Shown one piece after another: positions 1-7,936 of a DNA stretch of 64,000 nt. How positions within the stretch are numbered: the first letter of the stretch is position 1; every line of letters begins with the position of its first letter. The DNA lies in the NCBI GenBank assembly GCA_016213825.1, contig JACQZP010000011.1, positions 1 to 64,000 of the forward strand, given 5' to 3'. Source of the stretch: Acetobacterium woodii. GTDB taxonomy: Bacteria; Bacillota; Clostridia; Eubacteriales; Eubacteriaceae. The translations under genes were made by a program, and so were the position numbers. A model generated the notes under the pieces. That model was not told where the DNA came from. It saw only the letters and a list, made by a program, of their open reading frames with translations, and searched no databases.

Positions 1-136
1 AACGTGCTTTTTCCCAAAAATTTCCCAACTCACGGTTATCTTGGAATAAAAGCCCCGCTTCAATCCTTTTTTAAAACCGCATAACAGCGCCGATTCTGGT
101 ACGGTTTGGAATCATATAAAAGCGCTTTTCCAATCC

Positions 137-565
137 ATGAGTCCTGAACCATTCGTGACGACCATTACAACAAAAAAACCAAACATCAAAGTGGCAGTGG
201 ACATGTCAAAAGCCTGGGAAGAAGCAAATAACGGTTCCCAATTACAAATGACAGCACTGGTTGTTAATAAAGAATGGGCTGAGGCCAATCCTAAAGTGTT
301 GGATAAATTTTTAAAATCCTATGAAGCATCGATTAATGCCGTCAATGATAATCCCGCCGAAGGTGCAAAAAATATTGTTGCAGCAGGAATTATGACAGAT
401 GCAGCGTTGGCAGAAAAAGCGATTCCCAACTGCAATATCGTATTTATTCCAGTCAAAGACGCGCAAAAATCCTTAAATGAGTACTATACCATCTTAGCGG
501 GATTTGAACCAAAAGCTGTTGGAGGAAAAGTTCCGGGTGAAGATTTCTACGTTCTTGGAAAATAG
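137..565 (+). pseudogene. ABC transporter substrate-binding protein, 3' part only
   Basis: The 142 readable residues match the C-terminal lobe of SsuA/TauA/ThiY-like periplasmic-binding proteins: an MSPEPFVTT stretch at the hinge, then KPNIKVAVDM and an alpha-helical tail. Family members are about 300-340 residues with a lipoprotein signal, so the N-terminal half is missing. The same frame upstream is closed by stops at 47-49, 74-76 and 119-121, and bases 1-136 show no recognisable binding-protein sequence in any frame. It directly precedes and overlaps the permease gene, so it belonged to this importer. Either it is a truncated remnant or the region upstream carries a rearrangement; the functional binding protein may be elsewhere. 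Family call is good; the ligand is unknown. Confidence 0.65.
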
Positions 566-1337
566 TCAGCAGAGTCGAATCAAAAAAGTGTTAGGCAAAA
601 TAGGAGTGGCCTTTTTCTGGGTGCTCCTTTGGGCTTTGGCAGCTCGCTGGGTAAATAGTCCCCTGGTATTGCCATCACCACTCAAAACCCTGGAAGGTGT
701 AGTCACCCTTGCAGGGGATTTTGAGTTTTTTGTAAGTATTGGGGTGACTTTGCTACGAGTCTTTGGCGGCGTTTTTATTTCGGTCGCTCTAGGTTTGGTT
801 CTTGGTTTGGCAGGTGGACTCAATAAGCCTTTCTATGAGATTATGAATCCGTTTGTTAGCACCATTAAGTCGTTACCAGTGGTATCTGTGATTATTTTGA
901 TTAATCTATGGATTGCGTCGGGACTGGTTCCCCTGGTCGTGACCTTTCTGATTTGTTTTCCGGTGACATGGACAAATGTCGTGCAAGGGGTGAGATCCAC
1001 TGATAAAAAACTTTTGCAGATGGCTAAAATTTATAATGTGGAACAGTCGAAAATTATCAGCGATATCTATTTACCATCGGTAAAACCCTATGCGGTGTCC
1101 GCACTGATGAACGCCATTGGTTTAGGATGGAAGGTCACGGTAACAGCAGAGGTATTAGCGAATGCCCTCCCATCCATTGGGATGAATCTTTACTATGCAA
1201 AAATATATCTGGAAACCGATTTGCTCTTTTCCTGGACATTGATCATTGTGATTTGTAGTCTTGTCATTGAAAAGATTACACTTTATATGATTGCCAGAAA
1301 TAATCGGAAGGGGGATGGTCAATGTCCGTTATCATAA
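537..1337 (+). CDS. ABC transporter permease (nitrate/sulfonate/taurine-like family)
   Basis: A 266-residue inner-membrane permease of the SsuC/TauC/ThiX type. Hydrophobic segments lie near residues 20-40, 75-100, 110-150 and 230-250, and the EAA-like loop is around residues 160-190 (KIYNVEQSKIISDIYLPSV). The longest frame opens with TTG at 504, but GTG at 537 is preceded by GGAGGAAA at 521-528 at normal spacing, so 537 is preferred. It overlaps the end of the binding-protein remnant by 29 bases and the ATPase gene by 16, typical of translational coupling. Substrate is not readable from sequence; candidates are sulfonates, nitrate-like anions or pyrimidine precursors. Confidence 0.85.
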   Translation: MKISTFLENSQQSRIKKVLGKIGVAFFWVLLWALAARWVNSPLVLPSPLKTLEGVVTLAGDFEFFVSIGVTLLRVFGGVFISVALGLVLGLAGGLNKPFYEIMNPFVSTIKSLPVVSVIILINLWIASGLVPLVVTFLICFPVTWTNVVQGVRSTDKKLLQMAKIYNVEQSKIISDIYLPSVKPYAVSALMNAIGLGWKVTVTAEVLANALPSIGMNLYYAKIYLETDLLFSWTLIIVICSLVIEKITLYMIARNNRKGDGQCPLS

Positions 1338-1957
1338 GTAAGCTTTACAAAAAATATGGGGACGAAATTATTTTTGAAGATTTTAATCTGGTCTTTGAAA
1401 AAAATAAGATCTCCGGGATTCTCGGACCATCCGGCGCTGGAAAAACCACCCTGCTCAATCTGTGCAGCGGTCTTGAAAAACCTGACAGCGGAACGATTGA
1501 GGGGATTAATCCCCAATCGATTTCTTATATTTTTCAGGAACCCCGGCTGTTACCCTGGCGGACGGTCAGAGAGAATCTACGTTTGTTATTCAAAGAAAAA
1601 TCAATCCGAAAAGCCGGCGCTCATGAAAGCGACATTGATGGCATGCTGAAATTGGTCGGATTGGGATCTGTTGGCGACCTTTATCCTCAGGAGTTGAGCG
1701 GTGGTATGCGCCAACGGGTTGCCATTGCCCGGGCTTTTTTGTATCCATCCGAGTTGCTGTTAATGGATGAACCCTTTAGCAGTTTGGATTATTCACTGAA
1801 AAACCGGTTGATCGAAGATTTTTTAAAAATTTGGGAGCAGGATAAACGGACCGTTATTTTTGTCAGCCATAATGAAGATGAAATCAGGCAATTAGCTCAG
1901 GTGATTTTTACCTTTTCAGATAAACCGGTTCAGATTCTTAAAAAGGAAACCCTGTAA
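1322..1957 (+). CDS. ABC transporter ATP-binding protein
   Basis: A 211-residue ATPase that energises the preceding permease. Walker A GPSGAGKTT is at about residues 35-43, the Q-loop is in IFQEPRLLPWR, the signature LSGGMRQR is near 124 and Walker B LLLMDEPFSS near 143, followed by the H-loop VSHNEDE. The RLLPWRTVREN segment is typical of the SsuB/TauB/NrtD group. It is slightly shorter than the usual 240-260 residues, ending soon after the H-loop. The gene overlaps the permease end, and the operon appears to end here since the next gene has its own leader of 120 bases. Confidence 0.88.
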   Translation: MSVIISKLYKKYGDEIIFEDFNLVFEKNKISGILGPSGAGKTTLLNLCSGLEKPDSGTIEGINPQSISYIFQEPRLLPWRTVRENLRLLFKEKSIRKAGAHESDIDGMLKLVGLGSVGDLYPQELSGGMRQRVAIARAFLYPSELLLMDEPFSSLDYSLKNRLIEDFLKIWEQDKRTVIFVSHNEDEIRQLAQVIFTFSDKPVQILKKETL

Positions 1958-2077
1958 CAATTCTTTTAACGAAAATTGTAAAGGCTTACTTGATGAAAAT
2001 CTCTTTTTCTTGTGATAGACTAGTTAATAGTTTTAAGAAGATAAAGAAATTAATAAAACAACAGAAATGGAGACACC

Positions 2078-2908
2078 GTGGAGATAAAATTAATTGCCTT
2101 GGACATGGATGGGACCACTCTTCAAAAGGATTACCAGTCGATCTCAGAACGAACCCGGACTGTGTTGGAAGAAGCGATTGCCAAAGGCATCCATGTGGTG
2201 CCGTCAACCGGTCGTATATTAGGACAATTGCCCGAATCCATTGTCAGTATTCCGGGAATAAATTATGCAGTTACTTCAAATGGTGCTGCAGTAACCAATT
2301 TAAACACCTGTGAAGTGATCAGTAGTAATTATCTGGGGGCTGGCAGTGTCCAAAAGATCATTAAAACCTTGACCCGTCGAAATTTATTTTGCGAAGTTTA
2401 TTATCAGGGCCAATCTTATAGTGAACTTCGTTATTTTGAAAAGATTGGCGAAAAAAATGGGATGCCAGAGGATCTGATTGCTTTTATTCGAAGCAAGGTC
2501 AAAGATGTTGATAATGTCTTTGATTTTACGATGGAACACGCCTCGGAAATTGAAAAAATTAACATTCCCTTACTCAGTGACAAAAACCATCGGGTATTAT
2601 GGCAGAAATTTTCCCAAATTCATGGAGTAACCCTGACAAAAGCCATTTCCAGCAATATTGAAGTCAATCATCGATCGGCCAATAAGGGCGCCGGGCTAAA
2701 ACAACTTTGCCGGATCTTGAATTTGGAGCCAGGCAACGTAATGGCCATTGGTGACAGTGACAACGATATGCGAATGCTGGAGTTTGCCGGTCTTGCCATC
2801 GCCATGGGAAATGCCCCAGATGAGGTTAAAGCTGTCGCCAACCATGTCACTTTGCCCTTTTATGAAGATGGTGTGGCTCACGCCATTGAAAAATTTGTGT
2901 TATCATAG
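2078..2908 (+). CDS. Cof-type HAD-superfamily hydrolase
   Basis: A 276-residue HAD IIB phosphatase. The nucleophile motif is DMDGTTL at residues 8-14, a motif-II serine/threonine is in PSTGR, a Lys lies in the NKGAGLKQL segment and motif IV is GDSDNDMRMLEFAG near residue 225. These are the hallmarks of the Cof/YidA group of cytosolic sugar-phosphate or nucleotide phosphatases. The start is GTG at 2078 with ATGGAGAC upstream as a weak ribosome site. It is followed closely by ridA and they may be cotranscribed. The natural substrate cannot be read from sequence. Confidence 0.88.
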   Translation: MEIKLIALDMDGTTLQKDYQSISERTRTVLEEAIAKGIHVVPSTGRILGQLPESIVSIPGINYAVTSNGAAVTNLNTCEVISSNYLGAGSVQKIIKTLTRRNLFCEVYYQGQSYSELRYFEKIGEKNGMPEDLIAFIRSKVKDVDNVFDFTMEHASEIEKINIPLLSDKNHRVLWQKFSQIHGVTLTKAISSNIEVNHRSANKGAGLKQLCRILNLEPGNVMAIGDSDNDMRMLEFAGLAIAMGNAPDEVKAVANHVTLPFYEDGVAHAIEKFVLS

Positions 2909-2943
2909 AAAAAAGATTAAAAATAAATATCAAGGAGGAAGAA

Positions 2944-3327
2944 ATGAATAAACAAGCGATTATTGCAGACAAGGCACCTGCGGCAGTAGGACCTTATTCA
3001 CATGCTTATTTAGCAGGTGAAACCCTTTATGTGTCCGGTCAGTTGGGTCTGATCCCCGAAACCGGTGAATTAGAGCAGGGGGTAATTGAACAGGCCAAAA
3101 GAGGTTTAGATAATCTGAATGCCATTTTGGAATACGCTGGTTTTACCCGAAAAGATATTGTCAAAACCACTATTTTTCTGGCCGACATGTCAGACTTTGC
3201 CAACGTAAATGGCATCTATGCTGAATTTTTTGCAGATCAGGCAGAGTATCCCGCCCGTTCTTGTGTGGAGGTAGCAGCGTTGCCAAAAGCTGCTCTGTTC
3301 GAAATAGAAGCCGTTGCAGTTAAATAA
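2944..3327 (+). CDS. ridA: RidA family reactive intermediate (enamine/imine) deaminase
   Basis: A 127-residue protein that matches the RidA/YjgF family over its full length. It opens with KAPAAVGPYSHA and has YVSGQLG at residues 29-35, and the C-terminal signature region contains PARSCVEVAALPK, whose Arg is the conserved substrate-carboxylate contact (RidA Arg105 equivalent). RidA trimers hydrolyse reactive 2-aminoacrylate made by PLP enzymes. A strong AAGGAGGA site precedes ATG 2944. A hairpin follows the stop. The neighbouring YheO-type regulator is a common partner of RidA genes in Firmicutes. Confidence 0.92.
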   Translation: MNKQAIIADKAPAAVGPYSHAYLAGETLYVSGQLGLIPETGELEQGVIEQAKRGLDNLNAILEYAGFTRKDIVKTTIFLADMSDFANVNGIYAEFFADQAEYPARSCVEVAALPKAALFEIEAVAVK

Positions 3328-3360
3328 TTACACACAAACAAAATAGTGTTCACAAAGAAG

Positions 3361-3404
3361 TGCCCATGGTCACGCCATTTGGTAAGTGATCATGGGCATT
3401 TTCG
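3361..3404 (+). terminator. Probable terminator after ridA
   Basis: TGCCCATGGTCAC (3361-3373) pairs with GTGATCATGGGCA (3386-3398) with one mismatch, then a short T-rich stretch. The T-run is weak, so efficiency may be moderate. Confidence 0.6.
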
Positions 3405-3436
3405 TGACAATTTATATATAAAAGTGAGGAAAATTA

Positions 3437-4081
3437 GTGAATAAAAAGCTGGAGACCTATGTTACACTGGTCGATTTTATAGCAGAATTTATGGGAGAAA
3501 ACACAGAAGTCGTCCTCCATGACATGACGGATTGGCATCATTCGGTGGTAGCCATTCGTAATGGACATATCAGCGGACGAAAGGTTGGCGATCCCATTAC
3601 CGAAATAAACTTAAAGATTATCAGAAGTGAAATCCATAAAAAAGTACCATTTATGAATAATGACCCGGAGAAATTTAAGAAAAAAGAGACAATCAAATCA
3701 GCGTCATGGTTTATTAAAGATGAAAATCAAGCTTTAATCGGGATGATTTGTATCAATTCGGATAACCATGAGCTGATTGCGGCCAGAGACCTCTTAAATA
3801 AAATGATTACGCCGCCAATTGTTGAAAAAGATGTAAAAGAAAAGGGGCCAGAAAAAATCAACATTGATGTTAAAGAATTGGTTGATAATAACCTGAACCA
3901 CATTTCTCAGGATTTATTAAAAAAATTAAAACTCCTTTCAAAAGAAGAAAAGGTAGAACTGGTGGGAAAATTGGACGAAATGGGAACCTTCTCGGTAAAA
4001 GGAACGATTTGGTATCTCGCCAATTGTCTGGGAGTGTCAGTACCAACGCTTTATCGCTATATTTCTCTAACAAAGAAATAA
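3437..4081 (+). CDS. YheO-like PAS domain transcriptional regulator with C-terminal HTH
   Basis: A 214-residue cytosolic regulator. Residues 1-115 resemble the YheO-like PAS-type sensor (GENTEVVLHDMTDWHHSVVAIRNGHISGR, written here in family terms, with the SASWFIKDENQALIGMIC strand pair). Residues 165-214 form a helix-turn-helix that ends KGTIWYLANCLGVSVPTLYRYI, typical of the HTH_22 group. GTG at 3437 follows GTGAGGAAAA. It lies downstream of ridA but after a hairpin, so it may be separately transcribed. Target genes and ligand are unknown. Confidence 0.82.
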   Translation: MNKKLETYVTLVDFIAEFMGENTEVVLHDMTDWHHSVVAIRNGHISGRKVGDPITEINLKIIRSEIHKKVPFMNNDPEKFKKKETIKSASWFIKDENQALIGMICINSDNHELIAARDLLNKMITPPIVEKDVKEKGPEKINIDVKELVDNNLNHISQDLLKKLKLLSKEEKVELVGKLDEMGTFSVKGTIWYLANCLGVSVPTLYRYISLTKK

Positions 4082-4208
4082 AATCGCAAGATGATCAATT
4101 TAGATTTTGTATGTACAACCGATTAACAATTAGCAGGATAACTAAAACGTTAAAAAGATTAAGGTTATACTTAACTTAAATAAAAATAAATTAATTTTCA
4201 TTTAATCG

Positions 4209-4237
4209 TTTACTTTTTGTCCGAAAGGTGTTATATT
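4209..4237 (+). promoter_or_regulatory. Candidate sigma-A promoter overlapping a Fur-box-like element
   Basis: TTTACT (4209-4214), a 17-base spacer and TATATT (4232-4237). Immediately downstream, TGATAACAATAATTCTCATT resembles iron-responsive operators such as those of Fur. The only transcript it could make before the hairpin at 4275-4310 is about 65 bases long. Confidence 0.4.
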
Positions 4238-4274
4238 GATAACAATAATTCTCATTTTCACAATAATTTCCAGG

Positions 4275-4310
4275 AAAACCTCAGGCGTTGCTTGAGGTTT
4301 TTTCCTTTTT
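4275..4310 (+). terminator. Rho-independent terminator
   Basis: AAACCTCAG pairs with TTGAGGTTT across a short loop, followed by a T-rich tract (TTTTTTCCTTTTT). It lies 190 bases after the YheO-type regulator gene, so it could end that transcript or a short RNA that starts near 4244. Confidence 0.75.
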
Positions 4311-4470
4311 GAAAATTAAATCAACCACAATAAGAGTCTTAAAGAAATCTTGTTTGGGCTTATCTCCAAGTGATGGAATTTACAAATCTTAAAAAATAGC
4401 ATATAATATTCATGAAGAGAATAATAAGTCTATTAAAATTACGTAAATATGATAGAAAAAGGGGTGCAAT

Positions 4471-5181
4471 ATGACAAGTCAGTTAGATAAAGATAATCTG
4501 CCTGAGCATATAGCCATAATCATGGACGGAAATGGCCGTTGGGCGAAAGCAAAAAATCGTCCGCGTTTATTTGGTCACAATGCCGGCATGAAAACACTGA
4601 AGAAAATCGTCCGGGCATCGTCAGATGCGGGCATAAAAATAGTAACAATGTATGCTTTCTCCACCGAAAACTGGAAACGGAGCCAGGATGAAGTTGATGG
4701 CTTAATGAATATTGCAGTTGAATATTTTCATAAAGAAGTTGGTGAATTGCATGAAAACAATGTCAAAATCAATGTCATTGGTAATCTGGAAAGACTTAGC
4801 AAAAAAGTCAGAGAGTCAGCTGTAAAAGCGATGAACACAACTGCTGCAAACACCGGGCTTATTTTGAACATCGCTCTGAATTATGGTGGCAGAGATGAGC
4901 TTATTCATGCTGTAAAAGATCTTATTGGCCAGGGAATAACAGCGGAAGAAATAACCGAACAACACATCAGTGATCATCTTTATACGAAAGGTCAGCCAGA
5001 TCCGGATTTGTTAATTCGCACTGGTGGCGAAAGTCGGCTCAGTAATTTTATGTTGTGGCAGATGGCATACACTGAATTTATGTTTACAGACATCTTTTGG
5101 CCGGATTTTGAAGTGGCAGTCTACTACGAGATGATCCATGATTATCAGAAAAGGAATCGGCGCTATGGATCGGCCGAATAG
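4471..5181 (+). CDS. uppS: Undecaprenyl diphosphate synthase
   Basis: A 236-residue cis-prenyltransferase making the C55 carrier lipid for cell-wall synthesis from FPP and IPP. The pyrophosphate-binding motif MDGNGRWA is at residues 18-25, followed by GHNAGM, the YAFSTENW signature near 68-75, and the C-terminal RTGGESRLSNFMLWQMAYTE segment (family RTSGE.RLSNF). It is the first gene of a run uppS-cdsA-rseP-ispG-polC that is classic in Firmicutes. ATG at 4471 has AAAAGGGGTG upstream. The 3' end overlaps cdsA. Confidence 0.96.
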   Translation: MTSQLDKDNLPEHIAIIMDGNGRWAKAKNRPRLFGHNAGMKTLKKIVRASSDAGIKIVTMYAFSTENWKRSQDEVDGLMNIAVEYFHKEVGELHENNVKINVIGNLERLSKKVRESAVKAMNTTAANTGLILNIALNYGGRDELIHAVKDLIGQGITAEEITEQHISDHLYTKGQPDPDLLIRTGGESRLSNFMLWQMAYTEFMFTDIFWPDFEVAVYYEMIHDYQKRNRRYGSAE

Positions 5182-6049
5182 TACTCTGGAAAGTAGAAGA
5201 GCTGAAAGAGCCAGAGCTGAAAGCCGGCGGGCTGAAAAAAGCTCGATGAAAACCCGTATTTGGACGGGAGTTATTGGTCTGCCATTACTGATTTTCATTT
5301 TATACTCCGGTGGCTTTATTCTGGTCATCGGTGTTTCGCTATTGGCGATTGCCGGTGTTTTAGAGTATACCAGTGCTGTTAATCGGCTTATCCGTCCTAA
5401 AATAAATATTTTTTTGATGGTCTTTCTGGCTGGGGTATTGATGCTTACCATCAAATTGGATTATTATTTTCTGATGCCCGTTTTATTGCTGGAGTTTATT
5501 GCCATTTTCTGCTATGAAATTTTATCGGGAAATGTTGGTATTCAGCGAGGTAGCGCGACCTTGATGGGATTAATTTACGTGCCGGTGATGTTTGGTCATC
5601 TCTTTTTATTTGAAACGGTCAATAAAGGGGTCTACTATATGTGGATGATTTTTGTGATTGCCTTTACGACGGATACGGCCGCATATTTTGTTGGGAAATC
5701 CATTGGCAATCGAAAAATCGCACCGCTAATTAGCCCTAAAAAAACGATAGCTGGTTCAATCGGTGGCGTAGTTGTTGCGGCTTTGTGCACCATTCTTTAT
5801 GGCACCATACTGAGCTCTTACTTTAACTTTGTTTTACCCTGGTATTTATACCTGATTGTTGGCATTTTTGGAAGCATTGCGGGACAATGCGGGGATTTAA
5901 TGGCGTCCATGATTAAGCGGAAGGCCAAAATAAAAGATTATGGAAGTATTTTACCCGGTCATGGAGGGATATTGGATCGATTTGACAGTATCCTGTTTAT
6001 TATCCCGCTAATTTATATCTTTGCCAAATTAACCATTGGCATCGCGTAG
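5165..6049 (+). CDS. cdsA: Phosphatidate cytidylyltransferase
   Basis: A 294-residue integral membrane enzyme that makes CDP-diacylglycerol from phosphatidate and CTP. Several membrane helices follow residue 28, and the C-terminal CTP-transferase signature is seen as GSIAGQCGDLMASMIKRKAKIKDYGSILPGHGG in pieces (SxxxQxGDLxxSxxKRxxxxKDxGxxxPGHGGxxDRxDS). ATG 5165 is chosen over the longer frame at 5138 because AAAGGAAT precedes it; it overlaps uppS by 17 bases. Odd feature: the first 25 residues are an Arg/Ala/Glu repeat encoded by short near-repeats at about 5196-5240. Confidence 0.93.
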   Translation: MDRPNSTLESRRAERARAESRRAEKSSMKTRIWTGVIGLPLLIFILYSGGFILVIGVSLLAIAGVLEYTSAVNRLIRPKINIFLMVFLAGVLMLTIKLDYYFLMPVLLLEFIAIFCYEILSGNVGIQRGSATLMGLIYVPVMFGHLFLFETVNKGVYYMWMIFVIAFTTDTAAYFVGKSIGNRKIAPLISPKKTIAGSIGGVVVAALCTILYGTILSSYFNFVLPWYLYLIVGIFGSIAGQCGDLMASMIKRKAKIKDYGSILPGHGGILDRFDSILFIIPLIYIFAKLTIGIA

Positions 6050-6057
6050 GTGAAAAT

Positions 6058-6852
6058 TTGAATCTAGTTACCATACTCATCACACTGCTCATATTATGTG
6101 TCTTAGTCATTGTTCATGAACTGGGTCATTTTATGGTTGCAAAAAAAACAGGTATTTTTGTCGAAGAATTTGCCATTGGAATGGGGCCAAAACTGTTTGG
6201 CCATCAGGGAAAAGAAACCCTGTTTACCATTCGTGCCTTTCCCGTCGGGGGATTTTGTAAAATGCGGGGCGAAGAACCGGAATTTGACGAAGAGGGCAAC
6301 CTTATTCCCAAAGATCCCGGCACTCCCATCGACCCCAGAAGTTACGAAGCAAAAAGTCGGGGGCAAAAACTGCTGGTTTTAGTGGCCGGCTCGGCAATGA
6401 ATATTATTTTTGCCATCTTTTGTTTGATTGTCGTGGCCTTATTTACTGGTCATACTAATATTTTTGATGCCATTGGAACCGCCTTTTTTAACACTTGGCG
6501 ATTTTCCGGTTTGATTTTTCAGTCCTTCGGGATGTTGTTTACCGGTCAAGTGGGACTTGATCAGTTGGCCGGACCCATTGGAATGGTATCGATGGTTGAT
6601 ACCTTTTTACAGAGTGGTCTAATTATTTTATTAGCATTTACAGCGATGTTAAGTGTTAATCTGGGAATTATTAACCTCTTTCCATTGCCAGCATTGGATG
6701 GTGGACGTATTTTTATTATTTTAGTTGAAATGATCGTTCGCCGTAAGCTGAGTCCGGAATGGGAAATGAAGATCAACTATTTTGGATTTATCGCCTTGAT
6801 TGGATTGGCAATACTGATTGCTTTTAACGATGTCATGCGATTGGCCGCTTAG
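6058..6852 (+). CDS. rseP: RseP/RasP-like site-2 metalloprotease, PDZ-less short form
   Basis: A 264-residue intramembrane zinc protease. The zinc motif HELGH is at residues 20-24 in the first membrane helix, and the second active-site motif NLFPLPALDGGR is near residues 209-220. RseP/RasP proteins normally run 340-430 residues and carry one or two PDZ domains between these motifs. Here the chain passes from the second membrane segment (ending about residue 135) straight to the post-PDZ part IFDAIGTAFFNTW, so the PDZ region is absent. The start is TTG 6058 after TAGGTGAAAA, nine bases after cdsA. Substrates (anti-sigma factors, signal-peptide remnants) are not evident nearby. Confidence 0.9.
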   Translation: MNLVTILITLLILCVLVIVHELGHFMVAKKTGIFVEEFAIGMGPKLFGHQGKETLFTIRAFPVGGFCKMRGEEPEFDEEGNLIPKDPGTPIDPRSYEAKSRGQKLLVLVAGSAMNIIFAIFCLIVVALFTGHTNIFDAIGTAFFNTWRFSGLIFQSFGMLFTGQVGLDQLAGPIGMVSMVDTFLQSGLIILLAFTAMLSVNLGIINLFPLPALDGGRIFIILVEMIVRRKLSPEWEMKINYFGFIALIGLAILIAFNDVMRLAA

Positions 6853-6861
6853 GAGAAGCAT

Positions 6862-7926
6862 GTGAAAAATCGAAAAGAAACTCGGGTTGTAAATATTGGT
6901 CCCCTTGCAATTGGTGGCACGCACCCGATTGCCATTCAGTCTATGACCAACACCGATACCAGAAATGTCGCAGCAACAGTGGATCAGATTAATGGTCTGG
7001 CAGCGGCCGGCTGTGAGATTATCCGGGTAGCCGTTCCCGATGAAATCGCAGCTAACGCCATCGCCGGTATCAGACGTGAAATAACGATCCCGCTGGTGGC
7101 GGATATTCATTTTGATTACAGGTTGGCACTGATAGCCATGGAAAATGGCGTCGATAAACTGCGGATCAACCCCGGTAATATTGGCTCAGAAAAAGGAATC
7201 CGGGAAATTGTGGCGATGGCCAACGAACGGGGAATTCCGATTCGGATTGGCGTAAATGCCGGCTCCCTGGAAAAAGAAATTCTGGCAAAAAACGATGGTC
7301 AGGTAACTCCCGAAGGAATGGTGGAATCGGCAGAAACGCACATTCATCTGCTGGAGGAAGCTGGTTTTGATAATATGGTGGTTTCCATGAAGGCTTCAGA
7401 TGTGCGTTTTACCATTGAATCCTATGAACAATTTTCCGAAAAATATGATTATCCGCTTCATTTGGGGATTACCGAGGCTGGAATACTGCGAAGTTCAGCG
7501 GTTAAATCAGCCATGGGCATAGGTTACTTGCTCCTGAATGGATTAGGGGATACCCTCCGGGTATCAATTACCGGAGACCCTTTGGAAGAAATTGATGTTG
7601 CTCGCGATATTCTGCGTGGTATCGGTTTATATGAGGGAAGACGTCCCCGAGTCGAAGTCATTTCCTGTCCCACCTGTGGTCGAACCGAAATTGATCTGAT
7701 TGGTATTGCTCAGGAAATTGATGCACAACTGAGATTTGTCGAAAAAGACATTAAGGTAGCGGTAATGGGATGTATTGTTAATGGGCCCGGCGAAGGTAAG
7801 GCCGCCGATATTGGCATTGCCGGAGGGAAAAACAAGGCAGTTTTATTTAAAAAGGGTGAGATTATCAGAAGCATAGCAGAGGATGAAATCATCGCTGTGT
7901 TAATGGCAGAAATAGAAAAAATGTGA
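6862..7926 (+). CDS. ispG: 4-hydroxy-3-methylbut-2-enyl diphosphate synthase (flavodoxin/ferredoxin)
   Basis: A 354-residue enzyme of the MEP isoprenoid pathway. It reductively converts MEcPP to HMBPP with a 4Fe-4S cluster. The N-terminal TIM-barrel part shows IQSMTNTDTRN and LVADIHFDY; the C-terminal cluster ligands are in SCPTCGR (about residues 267-270) and MGCIVNGPGEG (about residue 302). The GTG start at 6862 follows AGGAGA. It sits 10 bases after rseP and 11 before polC, so it is part of the same operon. Confidence 0.96.
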   Translation: MKNRKETRVVNIGPLAIGGTHPIAIQSMTNTDTRNVAATVDQINGLAAAGCEIIRVAVPDEIAANAIAGIRREITIPLVADIHFDYRLALIAMENGVDKLRINPGNIGSEKGIREIVAMANERGIPIRIGVNAGSLEKEILAKNDGQVTPEGMVESAETHIHLLEEAGFDNMVVSMKASDVRFTIESYEQFSEKYDYPLHLGITEAGILRSSAVKSAMGIGYLLLNGLGDTLRVSITGDPLEEIDVARDILRGIGLYEGRRPRVEVISCPTCGRTEIDLIGIAQEIDAQLRFVEKDIKVAVMGCIVNGPGEGKAADIGIAGGKNKAVLFKKGEIIRSIAEDEIIAVLMAEIEKM

Positions 7927-7936
7927 GGCGAGATCT

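Larger units (their letters stand above)
4082..4470. other. 389-base intergenic region with a possible short transcription unit
   Basis: No credible protein gene. It is AT-rich, contains a promoter-like pair (4209-4237), a Fur-box-like AT-rich inverted element (about 4237-4260) and a terminator (4275-4310), and then about 130 bases of leader before uppS with an AAAAGGGG ribosome site. Confidence 0.5.
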
